26,477 nt of DNA, taken from the NCBI GenBank assembly GCA_964422155.1, contig CAYQZZ010000024.1:1-26477 (forward strand). Direction: 5' to 3'. This document shows, in pieces, positions 7,492 through 14,605 of the stretch (positions are counted from its first letter, which is position 1; each line of letters starts with the position of its first letter). A model generated the notes under the pieces. That model was not told the origin of the DNA, ran no database searches, and saw only the letters and a program-made list of their open reading frames with translations. The position numbers were made by a program, and so were the translations under genes. Origin of the DNA: JBGPRB01 sp964422155 (GTDB lineage Bacteria > Chloroflexota > Dehalococcoidia > Dehalococcoidales > RBG-16-60-22).

Positions 7492-8229
7492 TGTACCGCC
7501 GTAGAGCTTAACGGCTTTCCTTCTTCAGTAAGCCATAGTTCTTCCCTGTCATTACCTGGACGGTTCATGAGATAACGCCAGAGCGATTTCTGGGCTACTT
7601 TGCCGATTCGCACGATTGCTTTCCTTGCTTCCCTTGCCCATGACCCTTATATTCCCGTTTGAAGTGTTTACATCCTGCATTCTCATGCCGGTTAATTCTG
7701 ATAGCCTTACGCCGGAATCTAAAAGCACTAGCACTATAGCTCGGTTTCGACTGCCTAAAAACTTGGCGTTACTCTCGTAGTCTTTATCGCAGACAGCCAG
7801 CATACGGCTAACTTCTTCTTTACTGTAAGGCTTGATTACTTTGTCTTTAGGTTTAACCACCTTGATTTTTGCCGTTGGGCTTTCCGGTAAGAAACCTTCT
7901 CTTACAACCCACCCGAAGAAATTGGCCAGCACCACGTAATAATGATGGACCGTTGTGTGCGTTACTTTTCTGCGAGTAGGTTCTGTCCCGTTACCTTCCA
8001 CTCCCCACCTGTTCGTTTCGTTAGTGACGTAGCTTAAAAAGTCGCGTATGTACCATTCGGAAAGCATACGGATATCGTCAGGCCACTCTTTTATTTGGGC
8101 ATACCAGAGGAAACGTTTGAGGTTTTCTGCGTAGAATTCTACGGTGCGCGGGCTTTTACCCTCTGTCTGTTTGGTGAGTACGAATCCGTTTACCAGGGAC
8201 TTGAGGGAAGTCCCCGGCTTCGCCCCCGA
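7452..8229 (-). pseudogene. Decayed tyrosine recombinase (phage-type integrase)
   Basis: The reading frame carries the SAM-like core-binding domain (TVEFYAENLKRFLWYAQ, then VHHYYVVLANFFGWVV) and the first half of the catalytic domain with the catalytic Arg in DSGVRLSELTGM and the Lys hairpin MGKGSKE. At 7618 one extra base shifts the frame. Removing it restores KERIVRIGKVAQKSLWRYL and then LWLTEEGKPLSSTAVQCMIKRL. After that the similarity stops (TAA 7454-7452), so the HxxR, H/W and Tyr residues are absent. The 5' end lacks a start codon downstream of an in-frame TAA at 8232-8230. It is therefore inactive at three places. It lies just downstream of the tRNA-Pro 3' end, as expected of an integrase at its attachment site. 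Confidence 0.85.
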
Positions 8230-8314
8230 TTATCGTGAAACAACCATGCTTAATCTTGCGGATTCGCCGTAAATTTATCGTATCAGGAGGTCTCAACGTG
8301 TATTTTTGAAGCTA

Positions 8315-8392
8315 TGGTCGGGGCGGGCAGATTTGAACTGCCGACCTTCTGAACCCCATTCAGACGCGCTAACCAGGCTGCGCTACGCCCCG
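8315..8392 (-). tRNA. tRNA-Pro (anticodon GGG)
   Basis: A full cloverleaf with encoded CCA. The acceptor stem CGGGGCG (8392-8386) pairs with CGCCCCG near the 3' end, followed by discriminator A and CCA (8317-8315). The anticodon stem TCTGA/TCAGA encloses ATGGGGT, giving anticodon GGG, and the T-arm GTTCAAATC is normal. The 3' end faces the integrase remnant. Confidence 0.97.
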
Positions 8393-8522
8393 CCGGGCCT
8401 GGCAGAAGTGCGGGAACAACATCCATAATAATATGTTAGCTGGATGGTATTGTCAAACATGTAAGGTTAATATACTGGATCTTTTCTCCACCGGACACTG
8501 GTAATCTATTGATATCCTTAAC

Positions 8523-8551
8523 TTGACATGAGAGCGGTAGTGATGTAGATT
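8523..8551 (+). promoter_or_regulatory. Sigma70-type promoter for the SDR gene
   Basis: A consensus TTGACA, 17-base spacer and TAGATT lie about 70 bases before the SDR start. AAAGGAGG (8612-8619) is the ribosome site. Confidence 0.6.
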
Positions 8552-8621
8552 TTTTCTAGGTTGGCTTTTACCGCCAGCTTTTTTAAGACAGGGTAAACCC
8601 AAAATATGTAAAGGAGGAAAC

Positions 8622-9389
8622 ATGCCACTAGCGTTAAAGGACAAGGTAGCCATCATCACCGGAGCCAGCCGTGGTCTGGGAAAGGCCTTCGCCTTAAGGT
8701 TCGCCGAGGAAGGAGCTAAACTACTCATTACTACTACTAATCCTGAGAGAGCTCAGGGCACCGTTAAAGAGGTAAAGGCAAAAGGCGGGGAGGTAGCAAT
8801 TATTCAGGCCGATATCTCTGTTGAAAGTGATACCAAAAAGATAGCCGATAAGGTCATGAAGCAGTATGGTAAGGTGGATATCCTTATCAATAACGCCGCC
8901 ATCTGGTACGGACTTAACATTACGCCCTGGGATGCCTGGACGGTAGAAGATTGGGAACGGATTTATAAGGTGAATGTCATCGGAACATGGCTATGCTGCA
9001 AAGCAATAGCCCCATTGATGGTTAAAGCGGGTAAGGGTAAGATTATCAATATCGCTTCTAACATAGCGCAGGTACCGGCAGCTCAGTTGTTTTTGCCCTA
9101 CTCCTGTACCAAAGGGGCGCTTTACACGTTCACTCATTCCTTAGCCAGAGCCTTGGGTCCTTCTGGTATTAATGTTAACGCCATCGCTCCGGGATACACC
9201 GCTTCTGAGGCCAGTTTAAACCAGCAAAACAGTGATAAGATATTTGAAATTGCCACCGGCGAACAAACTATGCATCGGCGCGGGCAGCCGGTTGACATGG
9301 TGGGCGTGGCTGTCTTCCTTGCCTCAGCGGAGTCCGATTTTATTACCGGGCAGGTGTATTACGTCGATGGCGGCACCGTAATGCTTTAG
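8622..9389 (+). CDS. Short-chain dehydrogenase/reductase (SDR)
   Basis: A 255-residue classical SDR, cytoplasmic and NAD(P)H-dependent. The Rossmann motif TGASRGLG is at residues 13-20, NNAA at 90-93, and the active site is Ser146, Tyr160 and Lys164 (YSCTK). The Ser-Tyr spacing is one residue longer than in FabG. The C-terminus GQVYYVDGGTVML is typical. Basic residues at the end of beta-2 are absent and TTTN follows ITT, so cofactor preference is unclear. The substrate cannot be read from sequence. It is monocistronic, with a promoter upstream and a strong terminator downstream. ATG 8622 is preceded by AAAGGAGG. Confidence 0.93.
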   Translation: MPLALKDKVAIITGASRGLGKAFALRFAEEGAKLLITTTNPERAQGTVKEVKAKGGEVAIIQADISVESDTKKIADKVMKQYGKVDILINNAAIWYGLNITPWDAWTVEDWERIYKVNVIGTWLCCKAIAPLMVKAGKGKIINIASNIAQVPAAQLFLPYSCTKGALYTFTHSLARALGPSGINVNAIAPGYTASEASLNQQNSDKIFEIATGEQTMHRRGQPVDMVGVAVFLASAESDFITGQVYYVDGGTVML

Positions 9390-9403
9390 TTATGAAGGGA
9401 AAA

Positions 9404-9430
9404 AAGAGGGGGGGCAAAAACCCCCCTCTT
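9404..9430. terminator. Bidirectional terminator
   Basis: Stem AAGAGGGGGG / CCCCCCTCTT with a short CAAAAA-type loop, flanked by A-rich and T-containing sequence, lies between the convergent SDR and URO-D genes. It is GC-rich and perfectly paired, so it probably stops transcription from the SDR side and possibly from both. Confidence 0.75.
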
Positions 9431-9456
9431 ACCTGTACTTCCCTGAATAATAGCCT

Positions 9457-10797
9457 CTATTTATAGACGCCGTATTCCTTGGTGGCGTCAATCATCGCCT
9501 TGACGTTCTCCGGAGGTACTTTCTCGATTACCGCCCCGCTCATCATGATATAGCCGCCGCCTTTACTGGCATCAGCGACGAGTTTCTTAACGGAATCCCT
9601 TACGTCCTGGGGTGTGCCAACGCTCAAAGTAGCGATAGACATGTTCCCGCCGATGCAGGCAACATCTCCGAGTATTTCTTTCGCCTTGGCCATATCGGTC
9701 GTATCGAATCCCCAGATTATCTTTCCCTTCGGTACGTCCCGGATAATTTTGAGGCGCGTATTATAGCCGCCCTCGGCCCAGGGGAACGGTATGCATCCCT
9801 CTTTAATCAGGCCGAGCATGAGTTCCTTGAAACACGGCCAGTAGAACTTCCTGAACTGCTCCTCGGAGAGGAAGCCGTCAGCGCCTTTATGCAGGGGGAT
9901 AAAAACTATCGGGCAGCCGTTTACCTTGGCGTTGGCGACGCCCATCTTGACCATAATCGGCGTGAACTGCTCCATCGCCCGGATGAGCTTATCCGGCTGC
10001 CGGTACATGTCCAGCATTATCCCCCGCGTGCCTCTGAGGGTATCGCCGATGGTATCGAAGGGCACTTTGGTGCCGCCGCCGAAGAACCCCGGGAACCCGG
10101 CTGCCGCCATTTCCGCGCCATAGCCGGCGACCGTCCCTATCCATTTAAGGGCTTCGCTGCCGGCATCCATCAGCGCCTTTAAGGCAGCCTGTACCGGCGG
10201 CAGGCCGAAGGGCACCAGGGCGGCGGCGGTGAACCCGCCGTACATCTCCGTCATATTGGTAAATGGACTCAGCATCTTGAGGCTGTCCAGGGCGGCCATG
10301 GTGCGGGGCAGGAAGGTGGTCATGAAGAAAAAGGTGGGGTCATCGATGAGGGCGTCATATTCATCCGCCTTCATATATTCGCCCTCGATGCACTGGTAGG
10401 AATACTCGGGGGCAACGCCGTGACCGGGCCAGGCATATAGTTTGTAGTCGAGAATATCGTGGGCCTTTCCCGGGGGAGATATGGTCACGCTGCCGTGGGC
10501 GTCCGGCTGCATGTCCAGGACATATTTTTTAAACGAGCTCATGAGCTTGTCATAGTCATACATCACGTCCCGCGGGGTGAAGCCGGCATAGTAAGCGGGG
10601 AAAAAGCCCGTCATGGGAAAGACCGGCACCCTATCGGGCTTTTTCATGTTGACGGCATCCATAATCCTGGTTACCCTTCCCTTGTAGGCTTTCTCGGCGT
10701 CGGCGCTGACGAACTTCACGCCCGGCGGGGAAAGCCACTTGCCTATTAGGTCATTCCGCTTTTCATCTGCGGTCATTTCTTCCCATTTCTTTTCCAT
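9457..10797 (-). CDS. URO-D family corrinoid-dependent methyltransferase
   Basis: A 446-residue cytoplasmic protein with the uroporphyrinogen-decarboxylase/MtaA-type TIM-barrel pattern: RITRIMDAVNMKKPDRVPVFP-type N-terminus, a Gly-rich middle (GFPGFFGGGTKVPFD), and the C-terminal block FIPLHKGADGFLSEEQFRKFYWPCFKELM, then IIWGFDTTDM and GGNMSIATL. Members next to a corrinoid protein transfer a methyl group between a substrate or coenzyme and the cobalt centre. It is longer than the usual 340-370 residues because of N-terminal and internal extensions. The corrinoid protein gene lies 35 bases upstream, giving a clear two-gene operon. The methyl donor is unknown; methoxylated aromatics and methylamines are possibilities only. 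A decarboxylase role is unlikely given the partner. Confidence 0.88.
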   Translation of the reverse strand: MEKKWEEMTADEKRNDLIGKWLSPPGVKFVSADAEKAYKGRVTRIMDAVNMKKPDRVPVFPMTGFFPAYYAGFTPRDVMYDYDKLMSSFKKYVLDMQPDAHGSVTISPPGKAHDILDYKLYAWPGHGVAPEYSYQCIEGEYMKADEYDALIDDPTFFFMTTFLPRTMAALDSLKMLSPFTNMTEMYGGFTAAALVPFGLPPVQAALKALMDAGSEALKWIGTVAGYGAEMAAAGFPGFFGGGTKVPFDTIGDTLRGTRGIMLDMYRQPDKLIRAMEQFTPIMVKMGVANAKVNGCPIVFIPLHKGADGFLSEEQFRKFYWPCFKELMLGLIKEGCIPFPWAEGGYNTRLKIIRDVPKGKIIWGFDTTDMAKAKEILGDVACIGGNMSIATLSVGTPQDVRDSVKKLVADASKGGGYIMMSGAVIEKVPPENVKAMIDATKEYGVYK

Positions 10798-10832
10798 TTT
10801 TTCACCTCCTGCAATTTATACGTTGGGGATTA

Positions 10833-11465
10833 TTATTTTGCGCCTGACCATTTCCTGGCAAGCGTGACGCCGGCCACGGCGTCTTTACCAAAGGCATCGG
10901 CGCCGGTGTATTTCACTATTTCATCGGTAATCTGGCCGCCGCCTATCATAATCTTGGTCTTGTCTCTCAGGCCGGCGGCTTTTATAGCTTCGATGGTCTG
11001 TTTCATGGAGTCATAGGCCAGCGTCAGGAATCCGCTCAGGCCGACGATAGGAGAGCCGGTTTCCTTTATCTTATCGACGAACTTCTGCACCGGCACATCG
11101 ACGCCGAGGTCGAATACCTCGAAGCCGCTGACATCGAGCATGAAGACGACGATGTCCTTGCCGATGTCATGGATATCACCGGCCACCGTGCCGATGATGA
11201 CCTTGCCCTCGCGTTTGACGGCGCCTTCCTTGGTGAGCTTGGGCTTGACCATTTCGTTAATCTTTTTCAGTATTTCGCCCGAATATACCAGGTCGGGGAT
11301 AAAATACTCGCTTTTCGAAAAACGCACCCCCACGGTTTCCATGCCGCGCCTGGCGTCATTGAGAATACTCACGGGGTCGGCGCCCGCGTTCAGCTTTTCC
11401 CGGACGATTGCCAGCGCCTCGTCTTCCTTCAGGTCGGCCAGTGCTTTAGATAAATCTTTTGCCAT
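10833..11465 (-). CDS. Corrinoid (B12-binding) methyl-carrier protein
   Basis: A 210-residue protein with an N-terminal helical cap (residues 1-85, ending GMETVGVRFSKSEYFIPDLVYSGEI) and a C-terminal Rossmann-like B12 domain. The cobalt ligand motif DIHDIGK is present with His at residue 99, followed by the usual GLSGFLTLAYDSMKQ and IMIGGGQIT segments. It matches MtaC/MtbC/MttC-type carriers in length and order. It carries the methylcobamide between the URO-D-type enzyme encoded 35 bases downstream and another methyltransferase not seen here. The start ATG 11465 has AAAGGAGG about 8 bases upstream. It is transcribed divergently from the LysR gene. Confidence 0.95.
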   Translation of the reverse strand: MAKDLSKALADLKEDEALAIVREKLNAGADPVSILNDARRGMETVGVRFSKSEYFIPDLVYSGEILKKINEMVKPKLTKEGAVKREGKVIIGTVAGDIHDIGKDIVVFMLDVSGFEVFDLGVDVPVQKFVDKIKETGSPIVGLSGFLTLAYDSMKQTIEAIKAAGLRDKTKIMIGGGQITDEIVKYTGADAFGKDAVAGVTLARKWSGAK

Positions 11466-11679
11466 ATTTTTTACCTCCTTTACCTGTAGTGAGCTTTTTG
11501 CCCTTCAGCATAAGCATGTTAAAATCACATAGCACAATCGGGTTTGTTTAACACATCTTAGCGACTTCCATGAAAAAATTCAAGGTGCACCGTATGTAAT
11601 AAAGAGGAACTCCCATCGATAATACAACTTACCTGTGATACTTACAAATAGCTTCTCTGCAATTTAACACGGCGACTAT

Positions 11680-11707
11680 TTGATTGCAATATAAAATTAT
11701 CTATGAT
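11680..11707 (+). promoter_or_regulatory. Candidate lysR promoter
   Basis: TTGATT, 16-base spacer and TATGAT lie about 110 bases before the LysR start. The spacing and -10 are good, while the -35 is weak, as would suit a regulated promoter. Confidence 0.4.
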
Positions 11708-11790
11708 ATTATAGAGAACACTCTGGATATTTATATTTGCAGGAACTTGAAGAAGCTGTGTTTTTTAATGAAAGCAGGAGGTGCACCTGA

Positions 11791-11808
11791 TACCTGCCTT
11801 GGCAGGTA
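11791..11808. promoter_or_regulatory. Palindrome between the lysR ribosome site and start codon
   Basis: TACCTGCCTTGGCAGGTA has 8-bp perfect arms around TT. It lies between AGGAGGT (11776-11782) and ATG 11816, an unusually long 33-base gap. It could be an operator or an RNA hairpin that brings the ribosome site nearer to the start. Confidence 0.45.
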
Positions 11809-11815
11809 GATAAAA

Positions 11816-12760
11816 ATGGCGCCGTCGAAGTTAGACCTTCATAGCCTCGTCGTCTTCTATTATATTGCCAGCGAGGAGAGCATAACTGCCGCTGCCGATA
11901 AGTTATGTCTCACTCAACCTACTGTAACCTATCATATCAGGTCGCTCGAGAGACATGTCGGACTTAAACTCCTCGACATAAAGAGGCAGAAGGTATTCCT
12001 GACCCAGGCCGGTGTCGGCCTCTTTAAATATGTGAGTGAAATTTATCATCAGATGACCGGCGCCGAAAAGTATCTGGAGAACCTTAAGGAGGCCAGTCTC
12101 CGCATCGGCATATCCACTACTTTCAGCACCTGCCTTGCTTCGGCAGCATCCGCTTTTGAGAAGCTCTATCCTCATGTAAAACTGGTTATCAGGAGCGCCT
12201 CTTCCTTCGAGGTTGCTGAGGACGTTCTTAATTCTGAGGTAGACCTGGGGGTTGTTGTCAGTATGGACTATGGCAATCCCAAACTGAAATCCGTGGCGCT
12301 CTCATCCCAGGAGAAATTGGTGCTCGTGGCGTCTCCTTCGAGTTCCATCGCTCAGAGGCAGCGCCTGGCGTTCGTGAACCTCTGCGGTTACCCGCTGATA
12401 CTGGGGCCGGAGACATCCGCCACACGCCGGATTCTATTCAGGAAGCTGAAAGTTGGTGGATGTCTTATGTCCTCCCCTATCATAGTGGAAGTCAATAGCT
12501 CCGAATGGGGTATTAGTCTGGTTGAAAACGGGGAGGGCGTGGGTTTATATCATATCAAGAGTGTGGAAAGGTCTATTTCCGAGGGACGACTTAAAATACT
12601 GCCGCTTTCCGGCGAGATTTGGGTGGGTGTTGATGCCATTCTCCGCACTGACGCTCCCGAACACCCGATGGCTGAGAAATTTATGTCCCTGGTTAAAGAG
12701 GCATTCGGGACTGGCCGCGAGAAACCGGTGCCCCGTGCCGTTGCCGGTCAGAGAAGATAA
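11816..12760 (+). CDS. LysR-family transcriptional regulator
   Basis: A 314-residue regulator. The N-terminal winged HTH covers residues 5-65 (VVFYYIASEESITAAADKLCLTQPTVTYHIRSLERHVGLKLL), with a periplasmic-binding-like effector domain after residue 95 (LRIGISTTFSTCLASAASAFEKLYPHVKLVI). The start is fixed at ATG 11816 by an in-frame TAG just upstream. It is divergent from the corrinoid/URO-D operon, the usual LysR arrangement, so that operon is the likely target. The ribosome site lies 33 bases away across a palindrome, which may limit translation. The effector is unknown. Confidence 0.93.
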   Translation: MAPSKLDLHSLVVFYYIASEESITAAADKLCLTQPTVTYHIRSLERHVGLKLLDIKRQKVFLTQAGVGLFKYVSEIYHQMTGAEKYLENLKEASLRIGISTTFSTCLASAASAFEKLYPHVKLVIRSASSFEVAEDVLNSEVDLGVVVSMDYGNPKLKSVALSSQEKLVLVASPSSSIAQRQRLAFVNLCGYPLILGPETSATRRILFRKLKVGGCLMSSPIIVEVNSSEWGISLVENGEGVGLYHIKSVERSISEGRLKILPLSGEIWVGVDAILRTDAPEHPMAEKFMSLVKEAFGTGREKPVPRAVAGQRR

Positions 12761-12776
12761 AAAAACCCTCAGCGCG

Positions 12777-13388
12777 CTATGATATCAGACATCTAAGAGC
12801 CTCCCTGATATCCTCGGCCACCATTCTCCTCTTGGATTTTTCGATGAGGAAGTTTTTACCCGCCGGTGTATATGACGGGAAGACCCTTTTATCTTCAAAA
12901 TAATACTTCTGCCCCCTTATCTTGTATGTCGAACCGGCCGGTATCACTTTCTTCCCCGACTGTTTCTTCCAGACATCGTTCATCATTTTTATCGCCACGT
13001 CCCCCATGAGCATAAACACCTTGATATTCGGGAACAGGGCAAGCTCCTGTTCCAGCAGCGCCGAGCAGTTTTTCATGGTTTCCGGGGAAACGGCGTACTG
13101 TGTTTTGCCGCACTTGATGGCTGTTGTAATGTATACGCCCAGGTTTAAGATATCCTGCATGGAGGATACATTTTCACCGGCGTCTTTGAAGGCCTGGAGG
13201 GTAGTCTGTAGATAAAAGGGGTTACCAGCGGCATAGAAATAGTCCGCTATATCATTGGGCGGGGCTTCCGTTATCATCATGATTCTGATGTTTTTTGCAT
13301 CAATTTCCACGGGTGGCAGGACATAGCCGTTTTTATCTATATCCGTGCAGGGGAATCCGATACATTTTATCTGTTCGATGATTTTCAT
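12777..13388 (-). CDS. Uracil-DNA-glycosylase superfamily protein
   Basis: A 203-residue protein. It begins with IKCIGFPCTDIDKNGYVLPPVEID and the superfamily motif-1 region IMMITEAPPNDIADYFY (ITEAPP in place of GxxPG), continues with GVYITTAIKCGKT (the N-l-v-k-C-x-x equivalent), NIKVFMLMGDVAIK, and ends with the motif-2-like KRVFPSYTPAGKNFLIEKSKR. It lacks the canonical HPSP/HPSA loop and the four-Cys 4Fe-4S set of family 4, so excision activity is uncertain. It lies 10 bases after the Fe-S gene and is convergent with lysR, with only 16 bases between their stops. Its place at the end of a redox operon may be chance. Confidence 0.7.
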   Translation of the reverse strand: MKIIEQIKCIGFPCTDIDKNGYVLPPVEIDAKNIRIMMITEAPPNDIADYFYAAGNPFYLQTTLQAFKDAGENVSSMQDILNLGVYITTAIKCGKTQYAVSPETMKNCSALLEQELALFPNIKVFMLMGDVAIKMMNDVWKKQSGKKVIPAGSTYKIRGQKYYFEDKRVFPSYTPAGKNFLIEKSKRRMVAEDIREALRCLIS

Positions 13389-13398
13389 TTAAATCCCT

Positions 13399-14574
13399 TT
13401 ACAATGCCCGGCTGGCTATCTCGGCAATATCGTAAATCTCCATCTTTTCCCCGTACTTTTTAACCGCGTCTTTGAAATTCCTCTCGCACCACGGGCAGGC
13501 GGTGACCAGCGCCGTCGCCCCCGTGGCCCTGGCCTCTTTAAGCCTTTCATTGGCCGTCCACAGGGCTAAATCGGTATTAGCCTGGCTCACGCCGGCCCCC
13601 GCCCCGCAGCACCAGGCATTCTCCCGGTGGCGCTCCATCTCCACCAGCTTTATTCCGGGGATACTCTTTAACACATCCCGCGGAGCTTCATACACGCCGT
13701 TATCCCCGAGATGCCGCCCCAGGTGGCAGGGGTCGTGATAGGTGACCTTCATCGGCACTTTTTTCGTGAATTTGATTTTTTTATCTTTTATCAGCTCGTC
13801 GAGGTACTCCACCATGTGCTGCACCTCGAACTTCATTTCGATATTTACACTGGGGTAAAGCTTTTTAAACGTGCTGTAGCCGTCGGAGCAGGAGGTAACT
13901 ACCCGGCTCACGCCCAGCGAGTTGAAGGTCTCCAGGAAATGTTCGGCGTACTTGGTGAATTCCCCCATATAGCCGATTTCATAAGCGTGGCCGCCGCAGC
14001 AGGACTCCTCTTTACCCATGATGCCGATATCCAACCCTCCCGCTTTCAGGAGTTTGATGGCGCTGCGGGGCACCTCCCACAGCTCTGGGTCGAAAGAGAG
14101 CATGCAGCCGGCGTGATAGACCACGTCCGCCTTTTCCTTTCCAACATCCTTGATTTTCATGCCTTTAGCCCATTCGCCGCGCTCCGCTTTTGGCTTACCG
14201 AAGACGTTGTCGTCCTTTTTCAGGCTATCCACCATGACCATGTAAGCAGGATTAAGGTTCCCCTGCGTCACCGCTTCCGTCCGCAGGGCCTGGACTATTT
14301 CGAAGATATGCTGGTGGTGATAAACGCCGCACTGCTGTTCGCAGGAAAGGCAGCCGGTGCAGGCATATATCCGCTCCCGTATATCATCATCATCCAGGTT
14401 TAATACCCCGTTGACAACTCCCCTGGCTATCAGCATTTTCCCCGATGGAAAGTAAGACTCGAGCTGGTACCTTTCTCCGGCGGGACAGGCTGGAGAAAAT
14501 ATATTGAGGACACCCTTGCAGGTGCCGCAGTGCGAGCATCCGTAGAGCCATTCCTTTACTTCATCAAGAACCAT
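13399..14574 (-). CDS. CCG-domain Fe-S oxidoreductase subunit (GlcF/HdrD-like)
   Basis: A 391-residue protein that transfers electrons from a flavoprotein partner. Two N-terminal cluster motifs are seen, CSHCGTCK...CP and CTGCLSCEQQC, followed by two CCG domains: GCMLSF...SCCGGHA and PCHLGRH...WCCGAG...CPWC. The second CCG domain is complete for a non-cubane cluster, while the first has CSDG instead of the final CxxC. ATG 14574 is chosen, with AAAGGAGG just before it, rather than the TTG six codons upstream. It lies 31 bases after the GlcD-like gene, so the two proteins are very likely one complex. The acceptor could be a membrane quinone or a soluble carrier. Confidence 0.9.
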   Translation of the reverse strand: MVLDEVKEWLYGCSHCGTCKGVLNIFSPACPAGERYQLESYFPSGKMLIARGVVNGVLNLDDDDIRERIYACTGCLSCEQQCGVYHHQHIFEIVQALRTEAVTQGNLNPAYMVMVDSLKKDDNVFGKPKAERGEWAKGMKIKDVGKEKADVVYHAGCMLSFDPELWEVPRSAIKLLKAGGLDIGIMGKEESCCGGHAYEIGYMGEFTKYAEHFLETFNSLGVSRVVTSCSDGYSTFKKLYPSVNIEMKFEVQHMVEYLDELIKDKKIKFTKKVPMKVTYHDPCHLGRHLGDNGVYEAPRDVLKSIPGIKLVEMERHRENAWCCGAGAGVSQANTDLALWTANERLKEARATGATALVTACPWCERNFKDAVKKYGEKMEIYDIAEIASRAL

Positions 14575-14605
14575 CGTACCCTCCTTTATCAAAACTGAAT
14601 CGCGG

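Larger units (their letters stand above)
11466..11815. promoter_or_regulatory. Divergent control region between the corrinoid operon and lysR
   Basis: About 350 bases between two divergent starts. It contains two copies of the 8-bp palindrome GGTGCACC (11584-11591 and 11780-11787), the latter overlapping the lysR ribosome site, and a longer palindrome at 11791-11808. AT-rich DNA with a plausible lysR promoter lies at 11680-11707, and CTATGATATTATAG (11701-11714) is a near-palindrome. The layout suggests LysR-controlled methyltransferase expression. Confidence 0.5.

Noticed and set aside
8315..8345. Direct repeat of the tRNA-Pro 3' end as the second attachment site
   Set aside because: No second copy of this sequence was found by eye anywhere in the window, so the far boundary of the island could not be defined.
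13711..14403. Long plus-strand frame of 230 codons
   Set aside because: Antisense shadow of the Fe-S subunit gene; the protein text has no sensible domain.
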